A stretch of 64,000 bases of DNA from Dyadobacter jiangsuensis (GCF_003014695.1 NZ_PYAS01000011.1:1-64000); one strand, 5' to 3'. Counted from the stretch's first letter, positions 16,918 through 26,158 are shown. Notes: generated from the sequence alone by a model not told the origin. Made by a program: numbers and translations.

Positions 16918-18636
16918 CTAATGGCTAACTTTCGCCATTTCTTCCTCGCGCAGCGCGCGGCGGAGTATCTTGCCTACATTGGTTTTGGGAAGCTCTTTAC
17001 GGAACTCGATCTGCCGGGGATTTTTGTAGCCTGTGAGGTTTTCCTTGCAATAGGCTTTCACCTTTTCCTCAGTCAGTTCCGGGTCTTTTTTGACCACGAA
17101 AATTTTCACCATTTCCCCTGATTTCTCATCCGGAATGCCCACGCAGGCCACTTCTGCGACGCCTGGACATTGGGCTACTACATCCTCGATTTCATTGGGA
17201 TAAACATTGAAGCCTGAAACGAGGATCATATCCTTTTTCCGGTCCACGATCTTGAAAAAGCCGTCGGCATCCTCGATACCGATGTCTCCGGTCCTGAACC
17301 AGCGGCCGCTTTCATCTTCCAGGATCACTTTGGCGGTTTCATCGGGGCGGTTATAATAGCCGAGCATAATTTGCGGCCCTTTCGCGCAGATTTCACCGCG
17401 CTCGCCGATGGGCAGCCATTTGTCGTCCTCTCCCAGGATGCGCATTTCAGTACTCGGGAACGGCAGGCCAATGGTACCCTGCTTGTGTTTGCCGTTCAAC
17501 GGGTTCACCGAGAGTACCGGCGATGTTTCGGAAAGTCCGTAGCCTTCCACTAATGGGCAGCCGGTCGCTTTTTCCCATCGCTCCGCCACGATCTTTTGCA
17601 GTGCCATGCCGCCTGCAATCGTGATTTTGAGGTTCGAGAAATCCACTGAAGCAAATTCCGGGTTGTTCAGCAAGCCGTTAAAGAGCGTGTTGAGCCCCGG
17701 GAAAATATGGAATGTGTTTTTTTTGAGTTCTTTAATAAATGCGGGAATATCTTTCGGATTCGTGATCAGCACATTCAGCGCGCCCCATTTGATACCGCAC
17801 AATCCGTTGATCGTCATGGCAAAGACGTGGTATAGCGGCAATGCGGCTATGAGTGTCAGCTGCCCGGTTGTTTCGGAATTCCGCATTTTGGACATTAGCC
17901 ATTCGTTAATGCCCTCCACATTCGCGATCAGGTTCCTGTGGGTAAGCATAGCACCTTTGGATACACCGGTAGTGCCGCCCGTATATTGTATAAATGCAAG
18001 GTCGAGGCCCGAAACGTTCGGTTTCTGGTAGGTAATACCCGAGCCCACAGACAACGCATGAGCCAAAGAAACCGTGTTTTTGAGATGGTAAGCCGGTACC
18101 ATTTTCTTCACATATTTCACCACCGCATTCACGATCAGCTTTTTGGGGAAGCCCAGCATATCGCCGATTTCGGAAATGATCACGTGCTCGATATTGGTAT
18201 TGGCAATGACTTTTTCCAGGTTTGATGCAAAATTGGCAAGTATGACGATTGCTTTTGCCCCGGAATCCTTGAACTGGTGCTGCATTTCACGTGGCGTGTA
18301 CAACGGATTCGTGTTCACGATCGTAAGGCCTGCACGCAGCGAGCCCATCATCACGACCGGGTATTGCAGCAGATTAGGCATTTGTAAGGCAATGCGGTCG
18401 CCTTGTTTCATGCCGACGCTCTGCAGGTATGCGGCAAAATTTTTCGAAAGTTCATCCAGTTGCCCGAAAGTCAGCTTTTTATCCATATTCGTAAAAGCAG
18501 CCTTATCGGCATTTTCCCGGAAACTCGACTCCATCAGTTCGAGCAGGGACGAGTACGCATCCGGATTTATTTCATAGGGAATGCCCTCCGGATAGTTTTT
18601 AAGCCATGGATAGGTATCCTTCGAGATCGAGACCAT
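16918..18636 (-). CDS. fadD: Long-chain fatty acid-CoA ligase
   Basis: This 572-residue ANL-superfamily enzyme has the P-loop YTGGTTGVSKGAMLTHRN, the EGYGLSETSP motif, GWxRTGD-like FRTGDIG and the C-terminal catalytic lysine region NVGKILRRALREEE. It activates long-chain fatty acids as acyl-CoA thioesters for beta-oxidation or lipid synthesis. I chose the ATG at 18636 because the 25 in-frame residues upstream look like untranslated AT-rich leader. Confidence 0.92.
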   Translation of the reverse strand: MVSISKDTYPWLKNYPEGIPYEINPDAYSSLLELMESSFRENADKAAFTNMDKKLTFGQLDELSKNFAAYLQSVGMKQGDRIALQMPNLLQYPVVMMGSLRAGLTIVNTNPLYTPREMQHQFKDSGAKAIVILANFASNLEKVIANTNIEHVIISEIGDMLGFPKKLIVNAVVKYVKKMVPAYHLKNTVSLAHALSVGSGITYQKPNVSGLDLAFIQYTGGTTGVSKGAMLTHRNLIANVEGINEWLMSKMRNSETTGQLTLIAALPLYHVFAMTINGLCGIKWGALNVLITNPKDIPAFIKELKKNTFHIFPGLNTLFNGLLNNPEFASVDFSNLKITIAGGMALQKIVAERWEKATGCPLVEGYGLSETSPVLSVNPLNGKHKQGTIGLPFPSTEMRILGEDDKWLPIGERGEICAKGPQIMLGYYNRPDETAKVILEDESGRWFRTGDIGIEDADGFFKIVDRKKDMILVSGFNVYPNEIEDVVAQCPGVAEVACVGIPDEKSGEMVKIFVVKKDPELTEEKVKAYCKENLTGYKNPRQIEFRKELPKTNVGKILRRALREEEMAKVSH

Positions 18637-18770
18637 AATTTCAGAGCAAAGGGTAAGAATGACTATTTGTGAATTAAGGTAATCAATTAAGCCAAAAAAA
18701 TATCGAACCAATCCAATTTATTTTTGACCTGAAAAACCTTCGAATTTGGGTTAAATCGCAGACATTCCGA

Positions 18771-19280
18771 TTACCGGCGGCTAATTTCCCAACGCCAGAG
18801 CAGTCCTTCGTCCGGGTCGTTTATATCCTCGGTTTGGGCAAAACCCAGCTTTTCCAGAATATGCCCGGAAGCATTTTCTTCCGCCAGGGTGTGCGCGATC
18901 ACCTTGCGCACGGACGGGTGCTGAAACGCATGGTCCATCAAGCCTTTGGCTGTTTCGGTGCCTAATCCTTTTTCCCGGTACGACGGAATGATTTCATAAC
19001 CGATCTCCACCATGCCGTTCGGATCAGGCTCACCTTTGTAGCCGCAAGAGCCGATCAGCATGTTGTCGGGGACGTGTATAATGAGGTAAACCCACCAGTC
19101 GCGCAACGGCGGGTGGGCTTTCCAACGGTGATAAGATGGGGTGAAAGTATCGCGGAAATCCGTCCACTTTTTAGGGACGTTTACGCCCATAACGCGGGCT
19201 AATGTATTGTTTCCCATTCGGATAGCATCATAAAGCGTATCGTCACAGGAGATAATTCTTAAATGGGGGGTCAGAATCAT
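18771..19280 (-). CDS. GNAT family N-acetyltransferase (RimJ/RimL-like)
   Basis: This 169-residue protein has the GNAT core: a beta strand (GMVEIGYEIIPSYREKGLGTE) with the acetyl-CoA loop RxKGLGT, then IAHTLAEENASGHILEKLGF, as in RimJ/RimL-type ribosomal protein or amino-acid acetyltransferases. The substrate is unknown. It lies 32 bp downstream of the coiled-coil membrane protein gene on the same strand and might be the last gene of that run. Confidence 0.85.
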   Translation of the reverse strand: MILTPHLRIISCDDTLYDAIRMGNNTLARVMGVNVPKKWTDFRDTFTPSYHRWKAHPPLRDWWVYLIIHVPDNMLIGSCGYKGEPDPNGMVEIGYEIIPSYREKGLGTETAKGLMDHAFQHPSVRKVIAHTLAEENASGHILEKLGFAQTEDINDPDEGLLWRWEISRR

Positions 19281-19312
19281 AATAAAGGAAATGAGCCCCC
19301 CAAGTTAAGAAA

Positions 19313-20710
19313 CTATAAATTGTTTTCGTCAAAGCGGTCGGTGATTGCCTTACGGATAGCCTGGTGCGGGCGCATTCCCGTGCTGCGCGTACGAGGCACG
19401 GCGCGATCGGCAGAGGCATTCGATTTGGCCCGTAATGCGAGGTTCGAAACCGTCAGATGACTGTTGCGCCAGGCGTCGTATTCCTCTTCGTTCATTACGT
19501 CGCGGGTAACCTGCCCGTGCGCATAACCGTCGCCGAAGGATTGAATGCGGCTGTCGGTTAATGCCTGTTTCCGTTCATTCTCCAATGCCTCTATTTCCGC
19601 CCTGATTTTCGCTTCTTCCGTTTTCAGTTCTTCCAGTTTAGGTAAGAGCTCGATTTCGTTTTCCAGAACGGTTTTCTGGGTCATATGCTGTGTTACGATC
19701 TGTTGCAACGGCTCCATTTGTTTCAGGATCCGCTTTCTTCGTCTGCGTAAGCGCCATAGTTTCGGGTCGACCTGCAACCAGCGGTACCAGAATCCTTGCA
19801 GCACCGGCAGGGCCATGCCCAGCGACACCGCACCCGCGATCGCAAACAATACACCGCTCAATACGAACGAAAGCAATGCCCACGGGCTGTTCACAAGGTC
19901 GAGGTTGAGCTGATCGGAATTTTGCAGTGCCTGCTCGATTTTCTTGGTCAGCGCAGGGCTATCCACCGGCGCGCCGGTCAATGGATCAACTGCATTCAAT
20001 TGCAGGTTTTTAACTGATTTGTTGATTGCCTCTTTCAGCTTGTCGGTGCGGTAGGCTTCGTAACGGAACCAGCCGAGCACGATCAGCGTCACGATGGCGA
20101 AAATCGATAATATCAGTTTAAATCCGGCATAGCGCGATTTGGCCTTCGGGGATTCGTCTTTATGATAAGGCTCTTCCACCAGACGGTCATAGGCAGGTTT
20201 CAGTAACACCGAAAGCATCGCCAAACCGATCGCAAATGCCCAGGCTTCATTCGAATTCCGGATGTTCAGCGCATAGGCCACGATTTCGTGTGAGATAATC
20301 AGGTCACCTGCGATGAACGAAATACCGGCGGCAAGGAAAATCAAACCGGCGATCAGCGAATAGGACGGCGCCTTTTCGGCACGTTTCTCTTTCAGTTCCT
20401 CGGTCTGTGCGTCGATTTCGTTGATCGAACGCTCCATGTCCTTCATTTGCGTAGCTGCATTGTTGAGGCCCATTACCTCATTCTGCAATCTGCCATATGC
20501 GTTTTTGTGTTCTGTCAGCGCTTGTTGGTTCCGTGATCTGGTTTCCGAAAGCTCATATCTCTTTTCATTGAGCCGGTCCTGGATCCAGTCGTGGTTTACA
20601 TTGCTCGACAGATAATTCTCATATACTTCACGGTCGATACCTTCCATTCCACGCGTGTAGCCGTGTTGGTAATCTCCGTTTTCATTTGGATTTTGCTCGT
20701 TCATGACCAT
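19313..20710 (-). CDS. Unrecognised coiled-coil, four-helix membrane protein
   Basis: I do not recognise this 465-residue protein. A long coiled coil (residues about 40-110) is followed by hydrophobic segments near 117-135, 155-172, 195-215 and 278-310, then a very basic stretch (LWRLRRRRKRILKQ), a second coiled coil (about 335-395) and an unstructured basic tail. A GY.HG motif occurs near both ends (YQHGYTRG and DGYAHGQV). The layout of coil, membrane block, coil matches the neighbour at 20785. It is presumably an inner-membrane protein with both coils in the cytoplasm. The start could equally be the ATG at 20704. Confidence 0.75.
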   Translation of the reverse strand: MVMNEQNPNENGDYQHGYTRGMEGIDREVYENYLSSNVNHDWIQDRLNEKRYELSETRSRNQQALTEHKNAYGRLQNEVMGLNNAATQMKDMERSINEIDAQTEELKEKRAEKAPSYSLIAGLIFLAAGISFIAGDLIISHEIVAYALNIRNSNEAWAFAIGLAMLSVLLKPAYDRLVEEPYHKDESPKAKSRYAGFKLILSIFAIVTLIVLGWFRYEAYRTDKLKEAINKSVKNLQLNAVDPLTGAPVDSPALTKKIEQALQNSDQLNLDLVNSPWALLSFVLSGVLFAIAGAVSLGMALPVLQGFWYRWLQVDPKLWRLRRRRKRILKQMEPLQQIVTQHMTQKTVLENEIELLPKLEELKTEEAKIRAEIEALENERKQALTDSRIQSFGDGYAHGQVTRDVMNEEEYDAWRNSHLTVSNLALRAKSNASADRAVPRTRSTGMRPHQAIRKAITDRFDENNL

Positions 20711-20784
20711 TATTTGGGGTTGATCGATTATGAGTTAGGATAAAAATCGCGCCATCGGCGCATTTCCTGATCATCTTGCTGCCG

Positions 20785-22038
20785 CTATTTGCCCTTCTGG
20801 ATCAGGTTAAGCTGCCGGGTAGTCAGCTCGTTTTTCATCCGGCGCGCGAGATAGAATTCGCTCTCAAAAAGCTTGATTAGCATGTCCCGCTTGGCAAAAA
20901 GGCGGTCGCGCTCGGTCTCGGCATGGCTCTGCTCGCGCAGTACCTGCCATTTTTTTACACGCAGGTCGTCGATCTCCTCCTGCAAGGTTTGGCATTCCGA
21001 CTCCCAGTTGTAGTTATTTTCAACAAAATCCTGGCGGTCGCGACGAATATTTAACCAAACTTGGAGGTCATTGCGCAGGACGGTAATGTTACTGAGCAGC
21101 AGTTTTCCTGCAAAAAGGAAGAGGAAGAATACAAACACAAAAAGCGCAAATGCCTGCCACCAGGTTTGGTAAGTAATGACGTTGGCAAACACGAACAACG
21201 CCGAAGCAAATGGCAGTCCGATCTCTTCCAGCAGCGATTTCCACGTCACTTTCGAATCGGTGTCATGGAAAAGCGAAATGCGCCCGAACAAGCTGAACAT
21301 CCCGGCCAGGAACACGCCCAGCGCGATCCACGAATTGTCTGCAAACGCCGGTTTCAGCGACTCGCGGATCAAAAAGAAGTTACCCACGCACATGGCTGCG
21401 CATAGCGTGATGCCTATGAGCGTCCGCGGAAGATGATGCTCGCCTTCCGCACGAGCGCCTGGTGTTTTCAGCCGCTCCTGCAATTCATCGATCCGGTTTT
21501 GTTTCTGACCGATGAAAAGGTTCAGTTCCTGAATGCGCTCATTATGCTCCTCGATGTTAGCCAAATGCGAGGCAGCCAGATTCGAGAAGTATTTATGAAT
21601 AATGTCGGTTTTCTCGTGCGGGTCGGACTCCGAAAGCCCGAACAATACCCCTTCGTCACGCAATGTGTCTTCGTCTTCGAGCCAATACGGGATCGGTACT
21701 TCCACTTTCGGAATTTCTTGTGCCACCGGTTGAAACTGCGGAACCGCGGGCTGCGGTGCTACCGGTTGAGACGCTGCCGGTTGAGGAGCCGCTTGCTGAG
21801 CTGTGGTTGGCGCGGGTACTACCGGCCGGGGCGGCTGATTAACAGGAGGCTGGTACTGCGGCACAGTGGCCGTTACGTATTGCCGGTTATCGGCAACAGG
21901 TGTCTGAGGGATCTGATTTTGTTCCACTGATCGGGTAGGGGTGTCGTTCGCCTGAACAGGCTCATCATCGTAAAATTCGTTTTCGTCGGACTCTCTCGGA
22001 CGAAACCAGCTGGCAATTAATTCAGTCAGTTTGGCCAT
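20785..22038 (-). CDS. Unrecognised proline/glutamine-rich coiled-coil membrane protein
   Basis: I do not recognise this 417-residue protein. Residues about 25-115 are low-complexity P/Q/A/V. A conserved-looking segment follows (PYWLEDEDTLRDEGVLFGLS), then a coiled coil (about 145-185), four hydrophobic segments (about 197-215, 223-240, 258-275, 280-305), and a second coiled coil (about 325-400). The topology parallels the gene at 19313, which suggests partner subunits or distant paralogues. It lies 97 bp downstream of the psi-like gene, which also has a proline-rich linker. Confidence 0.75.
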   Translation of the reverse strand: MAKLTELIASWFRPRESDENEFYDDEPVQANDTPTRSVEQNQIPQTPVADNRQYVTATVPQYQPPVNQPPRPVVPAPTTAQQAAPQPAASQPVAPQPAVPQFQPVAQEIPKVEVPIPYWLEDEDTLRDEGVLFGLSESDPHEKTDIIHKYFSNLAASHLANIEEHNERIQELNLFIGQKQNRIDELQERLKTPGARAEGEHHLPRTLIGITLCAAMCVGNFFLIRESLKPAFADNSWIALGVFLAGMFSLFGRISLFHDTDSKVTWKSLLEEIGLPFASALFVFANVITYQTWWQAFALFVFVFFLFLFAGKLLLSNITVLRNDLQVWLNIRRDRQDFVENNYNWESECQTLQEEIDDLRVKKWQVLREQSHAETERDRLFAKRDMLIKLFESEFYLARRMKNELTTRQLNLIQKGK

Positions 22039-22135
22039 AGTTTTTCATGGGTTAGCCTGCGATTATCCATGAAAACAAACAAATTCGCTATAATATTGTG
22101 ATGACCGGCTATTAAAAAAGGTAAGCGCCTGGGGA

Positions 22136-22828
22136 TTAGGACATTTCAAACATCTTCTGTAACGCTTGCCAGAGTTTTTTCTTAAGATTCCGGTCGGATT
22201 CGATCACCACCAGCGGGTCGACGAGCAGGAACCAGATACCTTCCAGATTCTTAGGCGTGTAAGGTACCAGCAGCAGGTCGAGGTGGAGCTTGATGAGCGG
22301 GACGCCGAAGGAGATAAAAAAGTTGGTCTTTTTACCCGAAAGTACGGTTCGCGCGTCCTGTCCGGGCATGAAGCTGAAATTCACAACATCGCTCGTTTCC
22401 AATGAATGGCCTACCGCTTTGAGGATATTGTCGAGGAACAATGCTTCGGACATGAGCATATCCTTCTGCTTTGGCTCGTCGGTGAGGACTAGGACCTTGT
22501 GCTTCAATGCAGGAAACGCAGCGGCAGGAATAGCTGCATTCACAGCCGGTGGGGGCGTTATTGCAGGTGTCTGAGGCAATGCAGGGGCAGTAATCGGAAC
22601 GGCTGGCGTTGCTGGTTGTGACGAAACGGGTGGCTGCATGGGAACGGCCGGTGTCGCAGGTAAAGAGGACGCGGGCGCCTGCACATGCGCAGGCTCGGGT
22701 ACCTGCGGGGCAGGTTGGGCTTCCTCAGCGACAGGCGCAGGGCGTTCAGTCAGCGCGCGATCTTCCAGCTGAAACAAGGTTTCATTCTGATAAAGGATCT
22801 GAAAAAATGCTACCGACGAATGCTCCAT
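22136..22828 (-). CDS. Proline-rich protein with a DNA polymerase III psi-like C-terminal domain (tentative)
   Basis: This 230-residue protein has an N-terminal block of about 30 residues, a Pro/Ala-rich linker (about 30-105), and a C-terminal domain starting KHKVLVLTDEPKQKDMLMSE. The domain closes with NLEGIWFLLVDPLVVIESDR and then NLKKKLWQALQKMF. That closing pattern (LEG...P.L..I..D...K..LW..L) resembles the HolD psi subunit, and a uracil-glycosylase-like fold is possible. This is inference from eye alignment. It starts 6 bp after the thermonuclease-like gene and is probably co-transcribed with the two coiled-coil membrane genes. Confidence 0.6.
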   Translation of the reverse strand: MEHSSVAFFQILYQNETLFQLEDRALTERPAPVAEEAQPAPQVPEPAHVQAPASSLPATPAVPMQPPVSSQPATPAVPITAPALPQTPAITPPPAVNAAIPAAAFPALKHKVLVLTDEPKQKDMLMSEALFLDNILKAVGHSLETSDVVNFSFMPGQDARTVLSGKKTNFFISFGVPLIKLHLDLLLVPYTPKNLEGIWFLLVDPLVVIESDRNLKKKLWQALQKMFEMS

Positions 22829-22834
22829 ATTAGA

Positions 22835-23404
22835 TTACAAATGCCCCAGTTCCATTCCAGGCTGGGTCCAAATGCCTATTTTCTGTTTGTTAGCAGCTAT
22901 TTCAAGTTTGGCGTATTCCTGATCGTGCGAATACTTTTTGAAATGCACTGCCAATCCCTTCTTAACCAATTCCTTGTTCAGCACTTTACCGTCGGGCAGT
23001 ACCACTTCTCCCAGCAGGCGACCGTATTTATCGAATTCGCCCTTGTGGCGAATGCTGACCATTTTCCGGAAGCATTTCTCGCTCGTAAACTGCTTCGCGT
23101 TGTTGTAAAAAGGCATGCTACGCTCCGGGCAGTTGATATGCAGAAAACGTATCCGCACATTCTTGCCCATTCTGCGGCCCGCCTTCTTACCTGAATAAAT
23201 GTATTTCAGTTCGATCGTGTCGCCATCCTGAATACCAATCACTTCAGCTTTGAGCGGATTCGGTAGATCGCTGTTATTATTGAATTGCCGGCCTTCTTCG
23301 GACGTCAGCGCGCACGAGGCGAGCATGGTCGGGGCACTGGTGAGAACGAGGAACAGCAGGCTGGAAAATGCAAATCGGGAAACGAGAAAACGGAAATCAG
23401 GCAC
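22835..23404 (-). CDS. Thermonuclease-family (SNase-like) secreted protein
   Basis: This 189-residue protein has an N-terminal signal with a possible lipobox (TMLASCALTSEE), followed by a staphylococcal-nuclease OB fold: IGIQDGDTIEL, RIRFLHINCPE and FDKYGRLLGEV. These hold the metal-binding Asp and the catalytic Arg, Glu and Arg positions, so the enzyme is likely active on DNA or RNA outside the cytoplasm. It is followed 6 bp later by the psi-like gene. Co-transcription of a secreted nuclease with cytoplasmic or membrane proteins is odd. Confidence 0.85.
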   Translation of the reverse strand: MPDFRFLVSRFAFSSLLFLVLTSAPTMLASCALTSEEGRQFNNNSDLPNPLKAEVIGIQDGDTIELKYIYSGKKAGRRMGKNVRIRFLHINCPERSMPFYNNAKQFTSEKCFRKMVSIRHKGEFDKYGRLLGEVVLPDGKVLNKELVKKGLAVHFKKYSHDQEYAKLEIAANKQKIGIWTQPGMELGHL

Positions 23405-23452
23405 GCGGAAAATTCATAAAGTTTGAGTACCAAAGATAGCTATTGTTTCCGA

Positions 23453-23845
23453 TCAGTTTTGTTCCAGTTTGTACCACTTGATGTCCTTTAAAGGCGCTCT
23501 CCTTGCCACTGAGGCAGTTGGCGAATAATTTTTTTCCAGATAATCGAGTACTGGCTTCTCTGCATCGCCCAGCTCCCACAGGTTGTGGTTGGCCTGCATC
23601 CAGCGGATCTTCTGCTTCCAGCCGTCGCGCGTGAAACGGTTGGCGATGATCAGCTTGGTGGAATGGCAATTGGTACATTGCGCCTTCACCATATACAGGT
23701 TCTCATCCACGATCAGGCCTGTTTCGGGGTCTTTTTTCGTGGTGTCGGCGATTATCGTACTCGCATTGTTATGTTTGGCCGGTGTTTCGGGCAGCGTTTG
23801 AAAAACAATACCTGCGCCGAGCATGGCTATCAAAAGAGTTTTCAT
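23453..23845 (-). CDS. Monohaem c-type cytochrome, probable sulfite dehydrogenase electron acceptor
   Basis: This 130-residue protein has a Sec signal peptide and one haem site, CTNCH, near residue 57. No second haem is present. It lies 35 bp after the molybdoenzyme gene in the same direction, as SorB follows SorA in bacterial sulfite dehydrogenases, so it probably takes electrons from that enzyme in the periplasm. The pairing is inferred from context; the sequence is only loosely like SorB. The motif WMQANHNLWELG could supply the distal Met ligand. Confidence 0.75.
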   Translation of the reverse strand: MKTLLIAMLGAGIVFQTLPETPAKHNNASTIIADTTKKDPETGLIVDENLYMVKAQCTNCHSTKLIIANRFTRDGWKQKIRWMQANHNLWELGDAEKPVLDYLEKNYSPTASVARRAPLKDIKWYKLEQN

Positions 23846-23880
23846 AAACTATCGTATTTGCCCGGAAGCATTGTGGTACA

Positions 23881-25116
23881 TTATCCTACCTTGACGGCGA
23901 TTCTTTCGCAAGCATTGTTCAGATACCCGCCGGGGTTCCAGGCCGGTGCCAGCATCGGTTGGGCAACGCCAGTCTCATCGGTGGCTTTTACCCATATTTC
24001 GTAATAGCCGTTGGTCGGGAATTTGATATGGGTATTCCAATGCTGCCACGCCAGACGGTTCGCCGGTGCTTCGAGTTTGCATTCTTTCCAGGTAGCGCCG
24101 AAGTCGATGGAAACTTCCACTTTTTTAACAGAATGGTCTCCCGCCCATGCGTGCCCGCGCAATGCGAGCTCTTTTCCGGGATCGATCATCGCGCCAGTCT
24201 TTGGATACGTGATCAACGACTTCACCGGCATCGACTCTATAATTTTGTAATACTCATCGGTAGCCGGAATTTCAGTGCCGGGAGCTACCGGGTTGCGGGG
24301 CAGCTTGTAACTATGCCCTTCCATCTTCGGACCGTCGTGTACCTTGTTCCGTACCGAAATGCCGCTCAGCCACTTCCCCGAAACGGAAGCAGGCCAGCCG
24401 CCGATCACGAGCCGGAGCGGGTAGCCGTGGAACTCGGGAATATCCTTGCCATTCATTTGCCAGGCAATGAGCGTCTCATCTTCCAGGGCTTTTGCAATGG
24501 GTACGCCACGTGAGATGGATTCTTTCTTCGGATCGCGGCTCAGGTGGAGGTCTTTGCCGTGGTAACCTATATATACGGCATCGCTTTTAATGCCCACATC
24601 GTTTAAAATGTCTTTCAGGCGGACGCCTGTCCATTGTGCACAATGCACAGCGCCCTGGCCCCACTGGTTACCCGAGGCCTGGGGCTGGTAGCCCGAGCGA
24701 CCGTTACCGCCGCATTCTAGCACCAGCTGATAGGAGTATTGTTTAAATTTCTTTTTAAGGTCTGCTAACGTGTAGGTTTTGGGCGCTTTTACCGACTCTC
24801 CGTCGATCGTGAGCGTCCAATTGGCTACATCTATTTTCTCGGGAACAAGACCGTTGTTGCGGATGAACATGTTCTCGACAGGAGTTACGCGGTCATCGAG
24901 CAGATGTACCGGCGTTTCCACATTCCAGGGCTTGTCACCCTGCACGATCATTTCCGCATTTTTGCCTTTCAACGCGTCCTTTTCATCCAGGAAAATGGGG
25001 CGGTACCCGGCGGGCATACGGCTAGCAAAAACGATCTGGCTTCCCATTGCGGTAGCCAATGCCGTGAGGCTCCCTGTTCTGAGAAAATCTCTTCTGTTTA
25101 ATTCGGAATTCATCAA
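23881..25116 (-). CDS. Molybdopterin sulfite oxidase / dehydrogenase (SorA/SoxC type)
   Basis: This 411-residue protein has a twin-arginine signal (NRRDFLRTG at about residues 7-15). The sulfite-oxidase molybdenum domain has its cofactor Cys in LVLECGGNGRSG, and IGYHGKDLHLS and HGYPLRLVIGGWPASVSGKW follow. The C-terminal Mo-co dimerisation domain contains VEVSIDFGATW and YEIWVKATDETG. It oxidises sulfite to sulfate in the periplasm and passes electrons to cytochrome c, encoded next. A second Met lies 3 bp inside the chosen start. A -7 element (25149-25156) lies just upstream. Confidence 0.88.
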   Translation of the reverse strand: MMNSELNRRDFLRTGSLTALATAMGSQIVFASRMPAGYRPIFLDEKDALKGKNAEMIVQGDKPWNVETPVHLLDDRVTPVENMFIRNNGLVPEKIDVANWTLTIDGESVKAPKTYTLADLKKKFKQYSYQLVLECGGNGRSGYQPQASGNQWGQGAVHCAQWTGVRLKDILNDVGIKSDAVYIGYHGKDLHLSRDPKKESISRGVPIAKALEDETLIAWQMNGKDIPEFHGYPLRLVIGGWPASVSGKWLSGISVRNKVHDGPKMEGHSYKLPRNPVAPGTEIPATDEYYKIIESMPVKSLITYPKTGAMIDPGKELALRGHAWAGDHSVKKVEVSIDFGATWKECKLEAPANRLAWQHWNTHIKFPTNGYYEIWVKATDETGVAQPMLAPAWNPGGYLNNACERIAVKVG

Positions 25117-25148
25117 CTGGTTCAGGAAAACTTTTAAAACTTTATTTT

Positions 25149-25156
25149 CAAACTTA
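25149..25156 (-). promoter_or_regulatory. -7 element for the sulfite dehydrogenase operon
   Basis: On the minus strand this reads TAAGTTTG, a TAnnTTTG match 33 bp before the start codon. No -33 element is at the expected spacing. Confidence 0.4.
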
Positions 25157-25211
25157 CATAAACCGAACGGCTTAAACCATTATTTCGTGTCAATTTGGGC
25201 GGTTTATCCAT

Positions 25212-25242
25212 AAAAAAGAGGCTACCGTCGCCGGTAACCTCC
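25212..25242 (-). terminator. Terminator of the ferritin-like operon
   Basis: GAGG-TACCG pairs with CGGTA-CCTC (one mismatch) around a short loop. The minus-strand product ends in CTTTTTT. It separates the ferritin-like genes from the sulfite dehydrogenase gene. Confidence 0.75.
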
Positions 25243-25339
25243 TGATCCATAATAGTGTGTATTGAGGCACTTAGGGCTATGGCCCATTGAAAAGTGCATG
25301 TATATGCCTAACAGGGAAAGTTTACGTTAATGGGTGCGA

Positions 25340-26131
25340 TTATTTTTTGATAAATGGCCCCGCAATCGCGAGTACGGCTTCTTTCGTCAGCGGCTCATCG
25401 AACGCTTCGGTAATGGCCGCATCACTCTTCGAAGCAAGCCCTTTGAGGTTTACGCCTCCTTGCGTCATGTTATCCTCTCCGGCGTAAATGGCAGCCACGG
25501 CTCCTTCCTTACCTGTGATCCAGCCCTTCATTGCCGTGTTGCCCAGCAATGTGGCAGCAAGCCGCCTCGCTACCGCTGCGTGCCGCGCTTCGATGGAATG
25601 CACCTGCAATGCATATTCGAGAATCTGTGGGTCGGCGATCAATGCACCGGCCTGGCCCTTGTAAGCACGTACGCCCGTATCTTCGAGCGCGCTCGAAACG
25701 GTTACGAAGGTTTTGTAATTGGTAAATACATCCCCGAAGGCACCACCGTATTTGAAATCGAAGGTTGGTTTTGCAATGGCTTTGCTCCCGAGCGCTTTTA
25801 CGAGAAATGCGACGTGCTGCGTTTCGTGCTTGCCGATTTGTGTGAAAATGGTTTTGTCGGATGCCGGGATGAGGTTCGCAGCCGCATTGCCCGCTTTGTA
25901 GAACTCGTCTTCGAGGTATTCGAGCGTCAATGCGTAATTCAGTACGTCCACGGCGGCTGCCGACTGCGCGAATGCCTTGTTTACGATTGCCGCAAATGCA
26001 GTTGGGATCGCCGCGGAGGCCAGCTTGCTTCCTACCCGGTTCATAAAATGACGGCGCGACGCGTATTCGATTCTTCCGACTGCATCGCCGTCAATTTGCT
26101 GGAATTGATCTATGATTTTGAAAATATCCAT
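25340..26131 (-). CDS. Exported ferritin-like domain protein (second of a tandem pair)
   Basis: This 263-residue protein has a Tat-like signal set back from the N-terminus (SRRHFMNRVGSKLA near residue 26, cleavage after AFAQ). A ferritin-like four-helix bundle follows, with Glu and His at the usual spacing (LNYALTLEYLEDEFY; IGKHETQHVAFL; HSIEARHAAVARR). It resembles the Pfam ferritin_2 group. It may bind a di-iron centre in the periplasm, but its activity is unknown. It lies 27 bp after its paralogue and ends before a terminator. Confidence 0.83.
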   Translation of the reverse strand: MDIFKIIDQFQQIDGDAVGRIEYASRRHFMNRVGSKLASAAIPTAFAAIVNKAFAQSAAAVDVLNYALTLEYLEDEFYKAGNAAANLIPASDKTIFTQIGKHETQHVAFLVKALGSKAIAKPTFDFKYGGAFGDVFTNYKTFVTVSSALEDTGVRAYKGQAGALIADPQILEYALQVHSIEARHAAVARRLAATLLGNTAMKGWITGKEGAVAAIYAGEDNMTQGGVNLKGLASKSDAAITEAFDEPLTKEAVLAIAGPFIKK

Positions 26132-26158
26132 TGTGTCTGATCCTGTTAGTGTGAATGA

